A DNA stretch of 41,785 bases from a virus. The notes beneath the pieces were generated by a model. The model saw nothing but the letters and a program-made list of their open reading frames with translations, did not search any database and was not told the origin of the DNA. The translations under genes were made by a program, and so were the position numbers. How positions within the stretch are numbered: position 1 is the first letter of the stretch; each line of letters begins with the position of its first letter. Location of the stretch: positions 1 to 41,785 of the IMG/VR virus record IMGVR_UViG_3300043539_000679; one strand, written 5' to 3'. Shown piece by piece: positions 28,743-36,253 of the stretch.

Positions 28743-30485
28743 ATGCCTATTGGAACTATAACAAACGGCGAGTCGGGTTCATCCGTAAGGGCGAAACTCA
28801 ACAGCGTTATCTCTGCGACTAACTCGGCTCCTACGGACTACGCTACAGCCGCACAAGGCGCTACTGCTGACTCCACAGCTAGTAGTCTTTCCTCGCACGT
28901 TGGAAACACAAGCAATCCGCACAGCGTTACCAAGTCGCAAGTCGGCCTCGCTAACGTAACAAACGACGCGCAGACTATTGCGTCAATCGTGCCGAATACC
29001 GCGCCAGCTTCCGGCCAAGTCTTGGTAGGCAACGCAGGCGGCACAGCTTATGCACCGGTCTCCGCTTCAGGAGATGCTACGCTTGCCAGCACAGGCGCTT
29101 TAACTTTGGCAACGGTCAATAGCAACGTCGGCAGTTTCGGCAGTTCAACGGCAGCGCCAGCGGTTACGGTTAATGCCAAAGGACTTGTTACGGCAGTTTC
29201 GACTAATACGATCACGCCCGCAGTTGGCAGCATTACAGGTCTGGGCACTGGAGTTGCTACGGCATTGGCTCAAAACGTCACTGGCAGCGGCAGCATCGTT
29301 CTCGGGACATCTCCGACTCTTACAACTCCGGCGATTGGGACACCATCGAGCGGCACACTGACAAGCTGCACTGGGCTGCCGTTGAGCACTGGCGTCACTG
29401 GGACTTTGCCAATCGCTAACGGCGGCACAGGTCAAACGGCGCAGACAGCGGCTTTTGACGCACTCGCTCCGACTACAACCAAAGGCGATTTGATCGTGCA
29501 TAACGGCACCGATAACATCCGCGTAGCAGTTGGCGGCACTAATGGGCATGTGCTTACGGTGGACAGCGCAGAGGCCAGTGGCGTGAAATGGGCTGCTAGC
29601 GGTGGCGGCGGTGGCGGCGGTGGCGGCGGTGGCGGCGGTGGCGGAAGCGCTCCTGATGTCCAACTTTACACAGCGGATGCAACGTGGACGAATCCTAGTC
29701 CATCCACAGCCAAACGAGTCTTTGTTCGTCTTGTTGGCGGTGGCGGTGGCGGTGGCTCGGGTCGAAAAGGAGCGGCTGGCGTTGCGCGATGCGGTGGCGG
29801 TGGCGGTGCTGCTGGCGGATTGGTTGAGTTTTGGACTCTCACAACTGAATTAGGTTCTACGGAGTCTGTTGTAGTTGGTGCAGGTGGCACTGGAGGCGCT
29901 GCTGTAACGGCAGACACTACCAGTGGCAACGCTGGCACTGTTGGAGGCAACACGACCTTTGCTAGCACTGTTGCTATCGGTGGAGCTTTTGGCGCAGGTG
30001 GCACCGCTGCAAACGGAGTGGCTGGTGCTGCTCAAGCTGGAGCTTTAGTAGTTGGTGTTACGGCTCAAGCGAATACGGCTGGCGCTGCTGCTGGTGCCGC
30101 AGGCATCGCTGGCGCGAGTCCGGCTGCTATTACATATCTGGCCCCTACGGGCGGCGGAGGTGCTGGTGGTCTTGATGCAACAAACACTAACCGTGCAGGC
30201 GGAGCGGGTGGTGCCATTGGCACTGCCGCAGCTATAACAGTCCTGGCAGGTGGAACAGCTGGAACTTCTGGCGGTGGCAACGGTGGCACAGGAAATGCAG
30301 GACGTGGATCAGGCACAGGTGGTGGCGGAGGTGGCTCAAACAGTGCAGGCGCAGGTGGCGCTGGCGGTAACGGTGGCGGCTTTGGAGCAGGCGGAGGTGG
30401 TGGAGCCGCTGGAACTAACAGCGTTGGAGACTCTGGCGCTGGCGGAAATGGCTCACAAGGTTACGCTCTCATTATCACTTATTAA
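28743..30485 (+). CDS. Tail fibre with glycine-rich C-terminal region
   Basis: 580 residues. It begins [19 protein letters not shown], then fibre-like repeats ([25 protein letters not shown]). Residues about 287-301 are an unbroken poly-Gly run. The C-terminal half (about 305-580) is Gly/Ala-rich with [21 protein letters not shown] and [13 protein letters not shown] motifs, like adhesins that use polyglycine II helix bundles (as in T4-like gp38) or the Gly-rich domain of many metagenomic podovirus fibres. The likely role is host receptor binding. A long out-of-frame ORF in the Gly-rich part is a composition artefact. Confidence 0.88.
   Translation: MPIGTITNGESGSSVRAKLNSVISATNSAPTDYATAAQGATADSTASSLSSHVGNTSNPHSVTKSQVGLANVTNDAQTIASIVPNTAPASGQVLVGNAGGTAYAPVSASGDATLASTGALTLATVNSNVGSFGSSTAAPAVTVNAKGLVTAVSTNTITPAVGSITGLGTGVATALAQNVTGSGSIVLGTSPTLTTPAIGTPSSGTLTSCTGLPLSTGVTGTLPIANGGTGQTAQTAAFDALAPTTTKGDLIVHNGTDNIRVAVGGTNGHVLTVDSAEASGVKWAASGGGGGGGGGGGGGGGSAPDVQLYTADATWTNPSPSTAKRVFVRLVGGGGGGGSGRKGAAGVARCGGGGGAAGGLVEFWTLTTELGSTESVVVGAGGTGGAAVTADTTSGNAGTVGGNTTFASTVAIGGAFGAGGTAANGVAGAAQAGALVVGVTAQANTAGAAAGAAGIAGASPAAITYLAPTGGGGAGGLDATNTNRAGGAGGAIGTAAAITVLAGGTAGTSGGGNGGTGNAGRGSGTGGGGGGSNSAGAGGAGGNGGGFGAGGGGGAAGTNSVGDSGAGGNGSQGYALIITY
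29601..29645 (+). repeat. Five-unit GGTGGCGGC tandem repeat in the tail fibre
   Basis: Five nine-base units (the last ending GGCGGA) encode the Gly15 run. Unit gain or loss keeps the reading frame; shorter slippage events would break it. It lies at the boundary between the fibre shaft and the receptor-binding-like part. Confidence 0.9.
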
Positions 30486-30489
30486 TTTT

Positions 30490-30879
30490 ATGAAACGAAT
30501 CGCTCACATCGACGGAACCACGATCACAAATGTTTCTTTGGCACCTAATGACGCGCCATTAGCACCAAACACGATGCTGGAAAGCGATGCTCTAGCCGCT
30601 GGTTATACTTACAAAAGCACGACTGAAACACAGCCAATTGTCGTCTCAATGCGGAGCTTTCGCGAAGCGTGCGGGCGTGATCTTACAATCAGAATTAGCG
30701 CTTACGTTGCCAGCATTGAAGACCTTAACGAGCGGTTCAAAGCTCAGACTGATTTTGAATTTGCCACTACGGTTTCACGCGCTCATTTTCGCGTTTCGCA
30801 AATTGCCTCAGCTTTAGGCAAGACTGAATCCGAAATCGACGAAGTGTTTGCACTAGCTCAACAGTTAGACTTAAATTGA
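30490..30879 (+). CDS. Small protein after tail fibre (129 aa), possible fibre assembly factor
   Basis: 129 residues from ATG 30490; the upstream in-frame start at 30250 lies inside the tail fibre gene and is rejected. The N terminus is polar (MKRIAHIDGTTITNVSL); the C terminus is helical with a four-helix-like pattern (SFREACGRDLTIRISAYVASIEDLNERFKAQ, then VSRAHFRVSQIASALGKTESEIDEVFALAQQLD). It lies directly after the fibre and before lysis genes. A fibre chaperone is plausible by position only. Confidence 0.55.
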   Translation: MKRIAHIDGTTITNVSLAPNDAPLAPNTMLESDALAAGYTYKSTTETQPIVVSMRSFREACGRDLTIRISAYVASIEDLNERFKAQTDFEFATTVSRAHFRVSQIASALGKTESEIDEVFALAQQLDLN

Positions 30880-30882
30880 CTC

Positions 30883-31050
30883 ATGCAAGACAATCACCTC
30901 ACTCCTTTCATTGGATCGCTAATTGCCTTTGCAAGCACGGTGACGAGTCTTGCAGAAATCGAAGTTTGGCTCAAGCTGAGTTCTTTAGCAGTCGGAACTT
31001 TAGCAGGAATTTTAGGCTGCATTTCAGCAATCAATAACCTCCGCAAGTAA
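30883..31050 (+). CDS. Holin-like small membrane protein (55 aa)
   Basis: 55 residues with two hydrophobic segments, FIGSLIAFASTVTSLAEIEVW (about 9-29) and LSSLAVGTLAGILGCISAI (about 32-50), and a basic C terminus (NNLRK). This fits a small holin. It precedes two more short membrane proteins, a phosphoesterase and the amidase endolysin. It would pore the inner membrane to release or activate the amidase. Function not proven from sequence. Confidence 0.6.
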   Translation: MQDNHLTPFIGSLIAFASTVTSLAEIEVWLKLSSLAVGTLAGILGCISAINNLRK

Positions 31051-31051
31051 T

Positions 31052-31228
31052 ATGAAAAAAAACATCTTCAAAAACTGGAAAACTACCCTCGCTGGCATCT
31101 TTGGTTTTGCTTCCGTAGTGGTGCCTGTCGTGTTGCCACAATATGCGCCAATCGCCCATCAGGTGACTGCTCTGGCCGTTAGCCTTGGGCTGATTGTAGC
31201 CAAGGACGGCGACAAGACTGGCCTCTAA
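31052..31228 (+). CDS. Small membrane protein (58 aa), lysis cluster
   Basis: 58 residues with a basic N terminus (MKKNIFKNWKTT) and two hydrophobic stretches (LAGIFGFASVVVPVVLP and VTALAVSLGLIVA). It starts one base after the preceding holin-like gene's stop. It may be a second holin or a pinholin, or a spanin-like accessory, but this cannot be told from sequence alone. Confidence 0.55.
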   Translation: MKKNIFKNWKTTLAGIFGFASVVVPVVLPQYAPIAHQVTALAVSLGLIVAKDGDKTGL

Positions 31229-31233
31229 TCGCC

Positions 31234-31326
31234 ATGACCGTTCTGACCGTTACTTTAGGCATTTTATTTGCTTTGGTAGCGGTTGGATCACTCGCCCTTA
31301 TTGCACTATTTTTTCACGATCTATGA
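31234..31326 (+). CDS. Single-span membrane peptide (30 aa)
   Basis: 30 residues, essentially one membrane helix (GILFALVAVGSLALIALFF) with a short polar C terminus. It is ATGA-coupled to the phosphoesterase gene (31323-31326). Too short for any family call; a lysis or membrane-tethering role is an inference from position. Confidence 0.45.
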   Translation: MTVLTVTLGILFALVAVGSLALIALFFHDL

Positions 31327-32306
31327 CTAAAGCTGATATCGTTAGATCGTATCTTGAGCGCTTTCCAGAAACGGAAAATCGGACATTGGCTAAACTCTTG
31401 CATAAGGAATTGCCCACGGTTTTTATGTCGCCCGAATCGGCTCGCGACATTATAAGAAGACTTCGGGGGGCCAAAGGAAAACGTCATATCAAATACGCTA
31501 CGGATAAATCGGCATTTAAGCCGCTTGGCTGGCAGAAGGATGTGATACCTAAGACGCTTGCAAGAACGCGGGAGCCAATCGTTTTAAGCGGTGCCTTGAA
31601 GGTGCTGATTTTGTCTGACATTCACATTCCTTACCACGACGAGATTGCAGTCGCCGCCGCTATCGCGCACGGCAAAAAGAAAAAACCCGACGTGATTATT
31701 CTCAACGGTGACATTGGTGACTTTTATGGCGTGTCACGTCACGATAAAGATCCGCGCCGATCGCTTGCGGATGAGTTGGATGCCATCCGCCAGTTCTTAT
31801 TTTACCTCCGCAAGCAGTTCCCAAACGCCCGCATTCTCTACAAAATCGGAAACCACGAAGCGCGGATGGAAATGTTTCTAGTCAAGAATGCTCCTGTGCT
31901 TCTCGGCGTGTCAGACTTTGAGCTTCCCGTGCTGCTTAAATTTGAGGAGTCGAGGATCGAGCTTGTCCCATCGCTGACTCTTATCCGACTTGGTAGCCTG
32001 CCGATTTACCACGGGCACGAATTGCCGCAGGGCATGTCATCGCCAGTCAATCCAGCGCGAGGCATTTGGATGCGCGTGCAAGAGTCGCTTATCTGTGGCC
32101 ATTGGCATCGCACTAGCGAGCACACTGAAAGCACGGGGCTGAACAAAAAGCTCTCATCCTGTTGGAGCACTGGGTGCCTCTGCGATTTGACTCCCGACTA
32201 CGCCATCGTGAACCGCTGGAATCACGGATTTGCATGGGTAGAAACGCAGGCCGATGGCAACTACGAGGTGACGAATCACAAGATCATCAACGGGAGGGTT
32301 TATTAA
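31323..32306 (+). CDS. Calcineurin-like metallophosphoesterase
   Basis: 327 residues. Metal-site motifs are intact: SDIHIP (D99, H101), NGDIGDF (D130), GNHE (176-179), HGHE (about 235) and CGHWH (about 259-263). The N-terminal about 60 residues are basic and may bind DNA or RNA. The C terminus has a Cys-Leu-Cys (CLCD) motif of unknown role. Phage members act on varied phosphodiesters; this one sits in the lysis cluster upstream of the amidase, which is not the usual home for a DNA-repair type phosphoesterase. Confidence 0.85.
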   Translation: MTKADIVRSYLERFPETENRTLAKLLHKELPTVFMSPESARDIIRRLRGAKGKRHIKYATDKSAFKPLGWQKDVIPKTLARTREPIVLSGALKVLILSDIHIPYHDEIAVAAAIAHGKKKKPDVIILNGDIGDFYGVSRHDKDPRRSLADELDAIRQFLFYLRKQFPNARILYKIGNHEARMEMFLVKNAPVLLGVSDFELPVLLKFEESRIELVPSLTLIRLGSLPIYHGHELPQGMSSPVNPARGIWMRVQESLICGHWHRTSEHTESTGLNKKLSSCWSTGCLCDLTPDYAIVNRWNHGFAWVETQADGNYEVTNHKIINGRVY

Positions 32307-32307
32307 A

Positions 32308-32850
32308 ATGAAAGCTGTATGCCTAGATCCTGGCCACGGAATGAGCAATCGGCGCGCAGGTGCTTATGATCCTGGCGCTTGTGCTTTCGGTAAAAAAGAA
32401 GCTGAGATCGCAATGGACTGGGTTAACGAGCTGCGCGTCATCTTGCAAGCTCGCGGGCACAAGGTTGTCAGGACTCGAATCAACGGCAGCGATCCCGCGC
32501 CAGTTGGCGAGCGTGCTGGCATTGCGGAAGAATACGGCTGTGATATTATGCTATCAATCCACTGCAACGCTGCAAACGGCTCGGCAAATGGCACAGAGAC
32601 GTTTTATCGTGGCGAGTTTAACAAAGGCCTTGCTGCAAAAATCAACGCGGCTTTATGCGCTGCTCTTGGCACCAAATCGAGGGGCGTTAAAACTGAAAGC
32701 GCAAGCCAGCATTCACGGCTTGCCGTCATGGCTTTCCAGCCGTGTTTTCTCATCGAGCTTGGATTCATCGACAACGCTGGCGATCTTGAAAAGATGCTTG
32801 ATCCCGTGCGGAGGCTGGCAGCTTGCGAGGCTATCGCCGAATTGCTATGA
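32308..32850 (+). CDS. N-acetylmuramoyl-L-alanine amidase (endolysin, Amidase_3)
   Basis: 180 residues, single domain, no signal peptide. The Amidase_3 zinc site is complete: DPGHG (H10), KKEAEI (E31), LSIHCNA (H85) and the catalytic IELGF (E150). It cleaves the amide between MurNAc and the stem peptide. Start ATG 32308 is one base from the phosphoesterase stop. Without a secretion signal it needs a holin, consistent with the small membrane proteins upstream. Confidence 0.95.
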   Translation: MKAVCLDPGHGMSNRRAGAYDPGACAFGKKEAEIAMDWVNELRVILQARGHKVVRTRINGSDPAPVGERAGIAEEYGCDIMLSIHCNAANGSANGTETFYRGEFNKGLAAKINAALCAALGTKSRGVKTESASQHSRLAVMAFQPCFLIELGFIDNAGDLEKMLDPVRRLAACEAIAELL

Positions 32851-32972
32851 GGCGTGCAATCTGGCCATACAGTTTCTATTTCTTAGCCGTCTATTGTTTT
32901 GGCTTTGTGTATGGCACGGCGTTATTCAGTCTTGTGTGGTTTATCCAGCTTGTTATCGAATGCGCCGACTGA
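32847..32972 (+). CDS. Small membrane protein (41 aa)
   Basis: 41 residues, start overlapping the amidase stop (ATGA). A basic N terminus (MRRAIW) precedes one long hydrophobic span (YFLAVYCFGFVYGTALFSLVWFIQLV). A possible late lysis membrane component or an anchor. Its stop overlaps the next ATG (TGATG). Confidence 0.5.
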   Translation: MRRAIWPYSFYFLAVYCFGFVYGTALFSLVWFIQLVIECAD

Positions 32973-33127
32973 TGGAAATCCCTTTCGGTTGGAAGCTCTA
33001 TGACGGGCCGAAAGACTGGCGCTTGATTAAAGGCGCGAAGTTTTGGGACGCTGCTCAATTGCGTTGGCGCAAGATATGCGGCGGAGCCTTTGCAACTGGT
33101 GACGGGCCAATTATTGTAAAATCATGA
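32972..33127 (+). CDS. Hypothetical protein (51 aa)
   Basis: 51 residues from ATG 32972; the longer frame from 32360 overlaps the amidase and is rejected. Trp- and Lys-rich (GWKLYDGPKDWRLIKGAKFW), no membrane segment. TGATG-coupled upstream and ATGA-coupled downstream (33124-33127). Unrecognised. Confidence 0.5.
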   Translation: MEIPFGWKLYDGPKDWRLIKGAKFWDAAQLRWRKICGGAFATGDGPIIVKS

Positions 33128-33327
33128 CTGACTGGCAACGAATCGCAGAGCACTTTAACACAACGGCAAAATGTCGACGACTTAAAACGGCACAGCCTAA
33201 AGTGAACCATGAGCCGGGATGCACGTTCGTTGAATGCCAGCATGATAAGTGCGTTTGCCGCATGAATGACCACGGTGACGAGCCGCTTAGTTCTTTTCTT
33301 GCCAAGTGGCAAAATAGGCACGGGTGA
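33124..33327 (+). CDS. Small Cys/His-rich protein, possible zinc binder (67 aa)
   Basis: 67 residues with C17, then a GCTFVECQHDKCVCRMNDHGDE cluster (C-x4-C-x-H-x2-C-x-C-x4-H spacing), which is compatible with a small zinc finger or metal site. No known family assigned. End of the ATGA-coupled run that starts with the amidase. Function unknown. Confidence 0.55.
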   Translation: MTDWQRIAEHFNTTAKCRRLKTAQPKVNHEPGCTFVECQHDKCVCRMNDHGDEPLSSFLAKWQNRHG

Positions 33328-33400
33328 AAAGATTTCTACTTTTACACTTGCGCGAGTTTGGCGCGTGTGATTAGATGCGTTGTCATCACGACATCATCAC

Positions 33401-33583
33401 ATGAAAACGCTGAAAATTAGCGAGTCATTACACTCGCAACTACGCATTAACGCAGCCAATCAAGGCTGTAGCCTTCAGTCCCTTGCTGAGGGATTCATTA
33501 CCAACGGTATCGCTGATTTGCTTAAGCGCAAGCAGGCCGCAACCGGAAACCCTCTACGCCTTCGGAAAGGATCGGCAATATGA
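33401..33583 (+). CDS. Ribbon-helix-helix-like small protein (60 aa)
   Basis: 60 residues from ATG 33401; the track's earlier start at 33380 translates the CATCATCAC motif itself and is rejected. LKISESLHSQLRINAANQGCSLQSLAEGFI (3-32) has the strand-helix-helix pattern of Arc/MetJ-type DNA-binding or antitoxin proteins. It starts the recombination block, so autoregulation of that block is plausible. Confidence 0.65.
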   Translation: MKTLKISESLHSQLRINAANQGCSLQSLAEGFITNGIADLLKRKQAATGNPLRLRKGSAI

Positions 33584-33906
33584 ACGACTTAACTCCATGG
33601 CTTGACTCCATCAACGAAGGGACGCGCAAGCGTGCATTTTTTGCAGCCGTGTTTTCCAAGCTGGAAGACCTCGGTTTTATTCTCAAGAATCCTGACGCAA
33701 TCGACGGCGGATATAGGTTGGAGTTCCGCAATGACGATAACCTCACTTGGGTTATCGCTGACCGTTACATGAGTTGGCCCGTAGCTGGCGAAGATCCAGG
33801 CATTCAGCTTTACAGTGAAAATGAAGCGTGGGAAGCATCCTTCCGCGCTCGGACTCCAATTCAACTCGCTTTAGACGCAATCGAATACCTTGCACCCAAT
33901 GAATAA
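33580..33906 (+). CDS. Hypothetical protein (108 aa)
   Basis: 108 residues, ATGA-coupled to the RHH-like gene. An N-terminal helix, a beta-rich centre (FILKNPDAIDGGYRLEFRNDDNLTWVIADRYMSW) and a helical C terminus. Coupled to the RHH-like gene, which could make the pair a toxin-antitoxin or regulator-partner unit, but there is no sequence evidence for toxin activity. Unrecognised. Confidence 0.55.
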   Translation: MNDLTPWLDSINEGTRKRAFFAAVFSKLEDLGFILKNPDAIDGGYRLEFRNDDNLTWVIADRYMSWPVAGEDPGIQLYSENEAWEASFRARTPIQLALDAIEYLAPNE

Positions 33907-34132
33907 TCTATCCTCATTCCATTTCCGCTCCGGCATGGGCGACCGTGTAACTGACAACCGCGCAGAGTGGTTGATTAAGCTAGACGATCACATTCGCGCA
34001 AACTCTCCACGTCAGCGCAGGCTGGAAGCGGAGCGCCGCTTTCTTCTTGCTCGCTACCACGAAACATTTTCAGCCATTGCGGGCGGCATCCTGCTGGTTG
34101 TTATTATCCTCTGCCTCGCATTCATCGCTTAA
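33899..34132 (+). CDS. Small protein with C-terminal membrane anchor (77 aa)
   Basis: 77 residues from ATG 33899, overlapping the previous stop by eight bases. The middle is strongly basic and charged (ANSPRQRRLEAERRFLLARYHE), and the C terminus is a single membrane helix (AIAGGILLVVIILCLAFIA). It is a tail-anchored topology candidate. It sits between the RHH-linked gene and the annealase. Function unknown; tethering of replication to membrane is speculation. Confidence 0.55.
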   Translation: MNNLSSFHFRSGMGDRVTDNRAEWLIKLDDHIRANSPRQRRLEAERRFLLARYHETFSAIAGGILLVVIILCLAFIA

Positions 34133-34142
34133 CATCATCACT

Positions 34143-35060
34143 ATGTCATCACAACTTACTACTACCGCTAAACCATCTGCGCTTGCCACTATGGCAAGCA
34201 AGTTCAACGTCGATCCCGCCAAGCTGCTTGGCACGCTCAAGAATACCGTCTTCAAAGGCGCGTCCGACGACGAGCTTATGAGCCTTGTCATTGTCGCCAA
34301 CGAGTATGGATTGAATCCGCTCACAAAGGAAATCTACGCATTCCCAGCTAAAGGTGGCGGCATTGTTCCCGTCGTGTCCATTGACGGGTGGCTGCGTATG
34401 ATGAATGACCATCCTCAGTTTGATGGCATTGAGTTTCAGTTTACTGAAAACGACGGCAAACTCATTTCATGCACTGCGCTTATTCATCGCAAAGATCGCA
34501 AGCATCCAACTAGCGTCACTGAATACTTAGCTGAATGCCGTCGTAACACCGACCCGTGGAAGATGGAACATCGTATGTTGCGACACAAAGCAACCATTCA
34601 GTGCGCTCGCGTGGCGTTTGGTTTCAGCGGCATCACTGACGAAGATGAAGCCGAGCGTATCGGCATGGCTCGCGATGTAACGCCAAAAGCTACCGACTCC
34701 AAGCTCTTCAAGCCGAAAACTCCCACGCCGGAGGAATGCCCGCAACCTCCGCCATACAAATCTCTGGCTCAGTCAGAGGCCGCATCCTCGCCCAAGTGTG
34801 CATTGACACATGGGTCTAATACAAATGAGGGTGCGGAATCCTTTTCTCTCAGCGATGAACCGCCGTCGCAGGTTGAGCAAATCGCCACCAATCTTGCAGC
34901 GGCTGGCATTAAATGGTCAGAAGTTCATGGAGTGATGGCAGATCAAGGCCTTGCCGATCCTGAGTTTGTGCCGCTGCCCGAAGCTGCTGCTGACGTTTTG
35001 ACAAGTTGCCTCGCGCAGTTTGACGCAATCGTTAAGCTTGTGAAAGGAGGCCAGCCATGA
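34143..35060 (+). CDS. bet: Single-strand annealing recombinase, Bet/RecT family
   Basis: 305 residues from ATG 34143, which follows CATCATCAC. The core LMSLVIVANEYGLNPLTKEIYAFPAKGGGIVPVVSIDGWLRMMNDHPQFDG (about 48-99), together with AECRRNTDPWKMEHRMLRHKATIQCARVAFGFSGI, is the Redbeta/RecT superfamily signature. The C-terminal 100 residues are a Ser/Pro/Gln linker and a helical end. It anneals complementary strands and pairs with the exonuclease next door; the overlap is ATGA with a clear GGAGG ribosome site for the next gene. Confidence 0.92.
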   Translation: MSSQLTTTAKPSALATMASKFNVDPAKLLGTLKNTVFKGASDDELMSLVIVANEYGLNPLTKEIYAFPAKGGGIVPVVSIDGWLRMMNDHPQFDGIEFQFTENDGKLISCTALIHRKDRKHPTSVTEYLAECRRNTDPWKMEHRMLRHKATIQCARVAFGFSGITDEDEAERIGMARDVTPKATDSKLFKPKTPTPEECPQPPPYKSLAQSEAASSPKCALTHGSNTNEGAESFSLSDEPPSQVEQIATNLAAAGIKWSEVHGVMADQGLADPEFVPLPEAAADVLTSCLAQFDAIVKLVKGGQP

Positions 35061-36229
35061 GCTACGTCAACCCATTTCAAAACGTGCCTAGTGCATCAAA
35101 GCTCCATCGCGTGCTAGAATGCCCAGGCTCTCATCAAGCTGAGTTTGCAGCGCCACAAGTCGAGGAGGATACTACCGAGGCTAATATTGGTAATGAGGTG
35201 CACGCTATCCTTGCCGGTGAACTGACTGAAGACACTGCGAGCGTTGAGGCTGTGCAAACGGCGGAGATGTGCGAACGCCAGGTTTCAAGTCTCATCACTG
35301 AATGGGGCCATGATGCAGGTAATATGCTAAGTGAAAAACGCTACGGCTTAACACGTCTTGGCGGAGTTGTGGAAATCACCGAAAGCACAAAAGCCGACGT
35401 AATATTTACCGGGCAGTTTGACCGGCTCTATATCTCCGGCACTCACGGTCTTCTCATCGACTTCAAAAGCCTGCGCGGAGATCACGCTACGGCAATCGAG
35501 AACCCGCAGTTGATGAGCTTGGCCGTCCTAGTGGCGAAAAAGCACAAGTTGACTGACGTGCGCGTTGCGCTTGTCCAGCCCATGAAAGGCAAGCCAACAA
35601 CGGCGGACTTCAACGCTAATGGGTTAAAACTTGCCGAGTCGTGGCTTTTCGCTGCTCTTGATGCCGAGATGGAATCTGGGCCTGATGATCTGCGTGCTGG
35701 CGATTGGTGCAAATATTGCAAAGCTCGCTACGGGTGCCGTAAGTTTCAAGAAGCGGCCATTCAGGAGGTCGAAGTTATCGAGCCTGCTACCATTGCAGGA
35801 ATGGACGGCGAGACGCAGAGAAAGGCCATGTGGGCGCGTGTGTCGGATCTTCCTGACGCTCGTCTTGCAGCAGCAATGAACGGGCTGGCAATGGTCAAAT
35901 ACTACGTTGCCGCCATCGAGGGCGTGGCAAAAGTGCGGGCTAAGAACGATCTTGGGTTTCAGCAGTTTTTTACGCTGCGAGAAAAGAAGGGGCGTCGCTC
36001 AATCACCGACGTTACAAAAGTCTTTGCTGCATGTGAAGCTCACGGAGTTACCGCTGAGCAGTTTACCGCGCTTTGCTCAATCGGTCTTGGCGACGTTAAG
36101 CAACTTCTCAAAGATGCGACGCACTCAAAAGGCAAGGCACTTGATAATCTGCACGATGCAGTCTTGACTGGCGCCGTGGAAGTGGGCAAATCAAGCGTGG
36201 AACTCGTTCCTGCAGGACAATTAGAATAA
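35057..36229 (+). CDS. DUF2800/Cas4-like PD-(D/E)xK exonuclease
   Basis: 390 residues. The nuclease core shows GNEVH (46-50), GQFDRL (D122), LIDFKSLRG (D135, K137) and NPQLMSLAV (Q151). Four cysteines, C22 and C218, C221, C227, have the spacing of an iron-sulfur cluster as in Cas4/AddB-type nucleases. It is coupled to the annealase by ATGA and has the only classical AGGAGG ribosome site noted in this window, six bases before its ATG. Exonuclease and annealase together fit an end-resection/annealing pair. Confidence 0.87.
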   Translation: MSYVNPFQNVPSASKLHRVLECPGSHQAEFAAPQVEEDTTEANIGNEVHAILAGELTEDTASVEAVQTAEMCERQVSSLITEWGHDAGNMLSEKRYGLTRLGGVVEITESTKADVIFTGQFDRLYISGTHGLLIDFKSLRGDHATAIENPQLMSLAVLVAKKHKLTDVRVALVQPMKGKPTTADFNANGLKLAESWLFAALDAEMESGPDDLRAGDWCKYCKARYGCRKFQEAAIQEVEVIEPATIAGMDGETQRKAMWARVSDLPDARLAAAMNGLAMVKYYVAAIEGVAKVRAKNDLGFQQFFTLREKKGRRSITDVTKVFAACEAHGVTAEQFTALCSIGLGDVKQLLKDATHSKGKALDNLHDAVLTGAVEVGKSSVELVPAGQLE

Positions 36230-36253
36230 CGAAACATCATCACCATCATCACA

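Noticed and set aside
28743-30485. Multiple overlapping ORFs in the glycine-rich region (e.g. frames from 30250, 29145 minus, 30065 minus)
   Set aside because: GC-rich repetitive Gly codons open other frames; no start signals or sensible proteins. The frame from 30250 only leads into the real gene at 30490.
33342-33372. Hairpin between the Cys-rich gene and the RHH-like gene
   Set aside because: Only four Watson-Crick pairs hold (CGCG/CGCG) with weak flanks and no T-tract, so neither terminator nor operator can be claimed.
33380-33400. Upstream start of the RHH-like protein giving an SSRHHH N terminus
   Set aside because: The extra residues are translation of the CATCATCAC motif that precedes many starts; ATG 33401 fits the family better.
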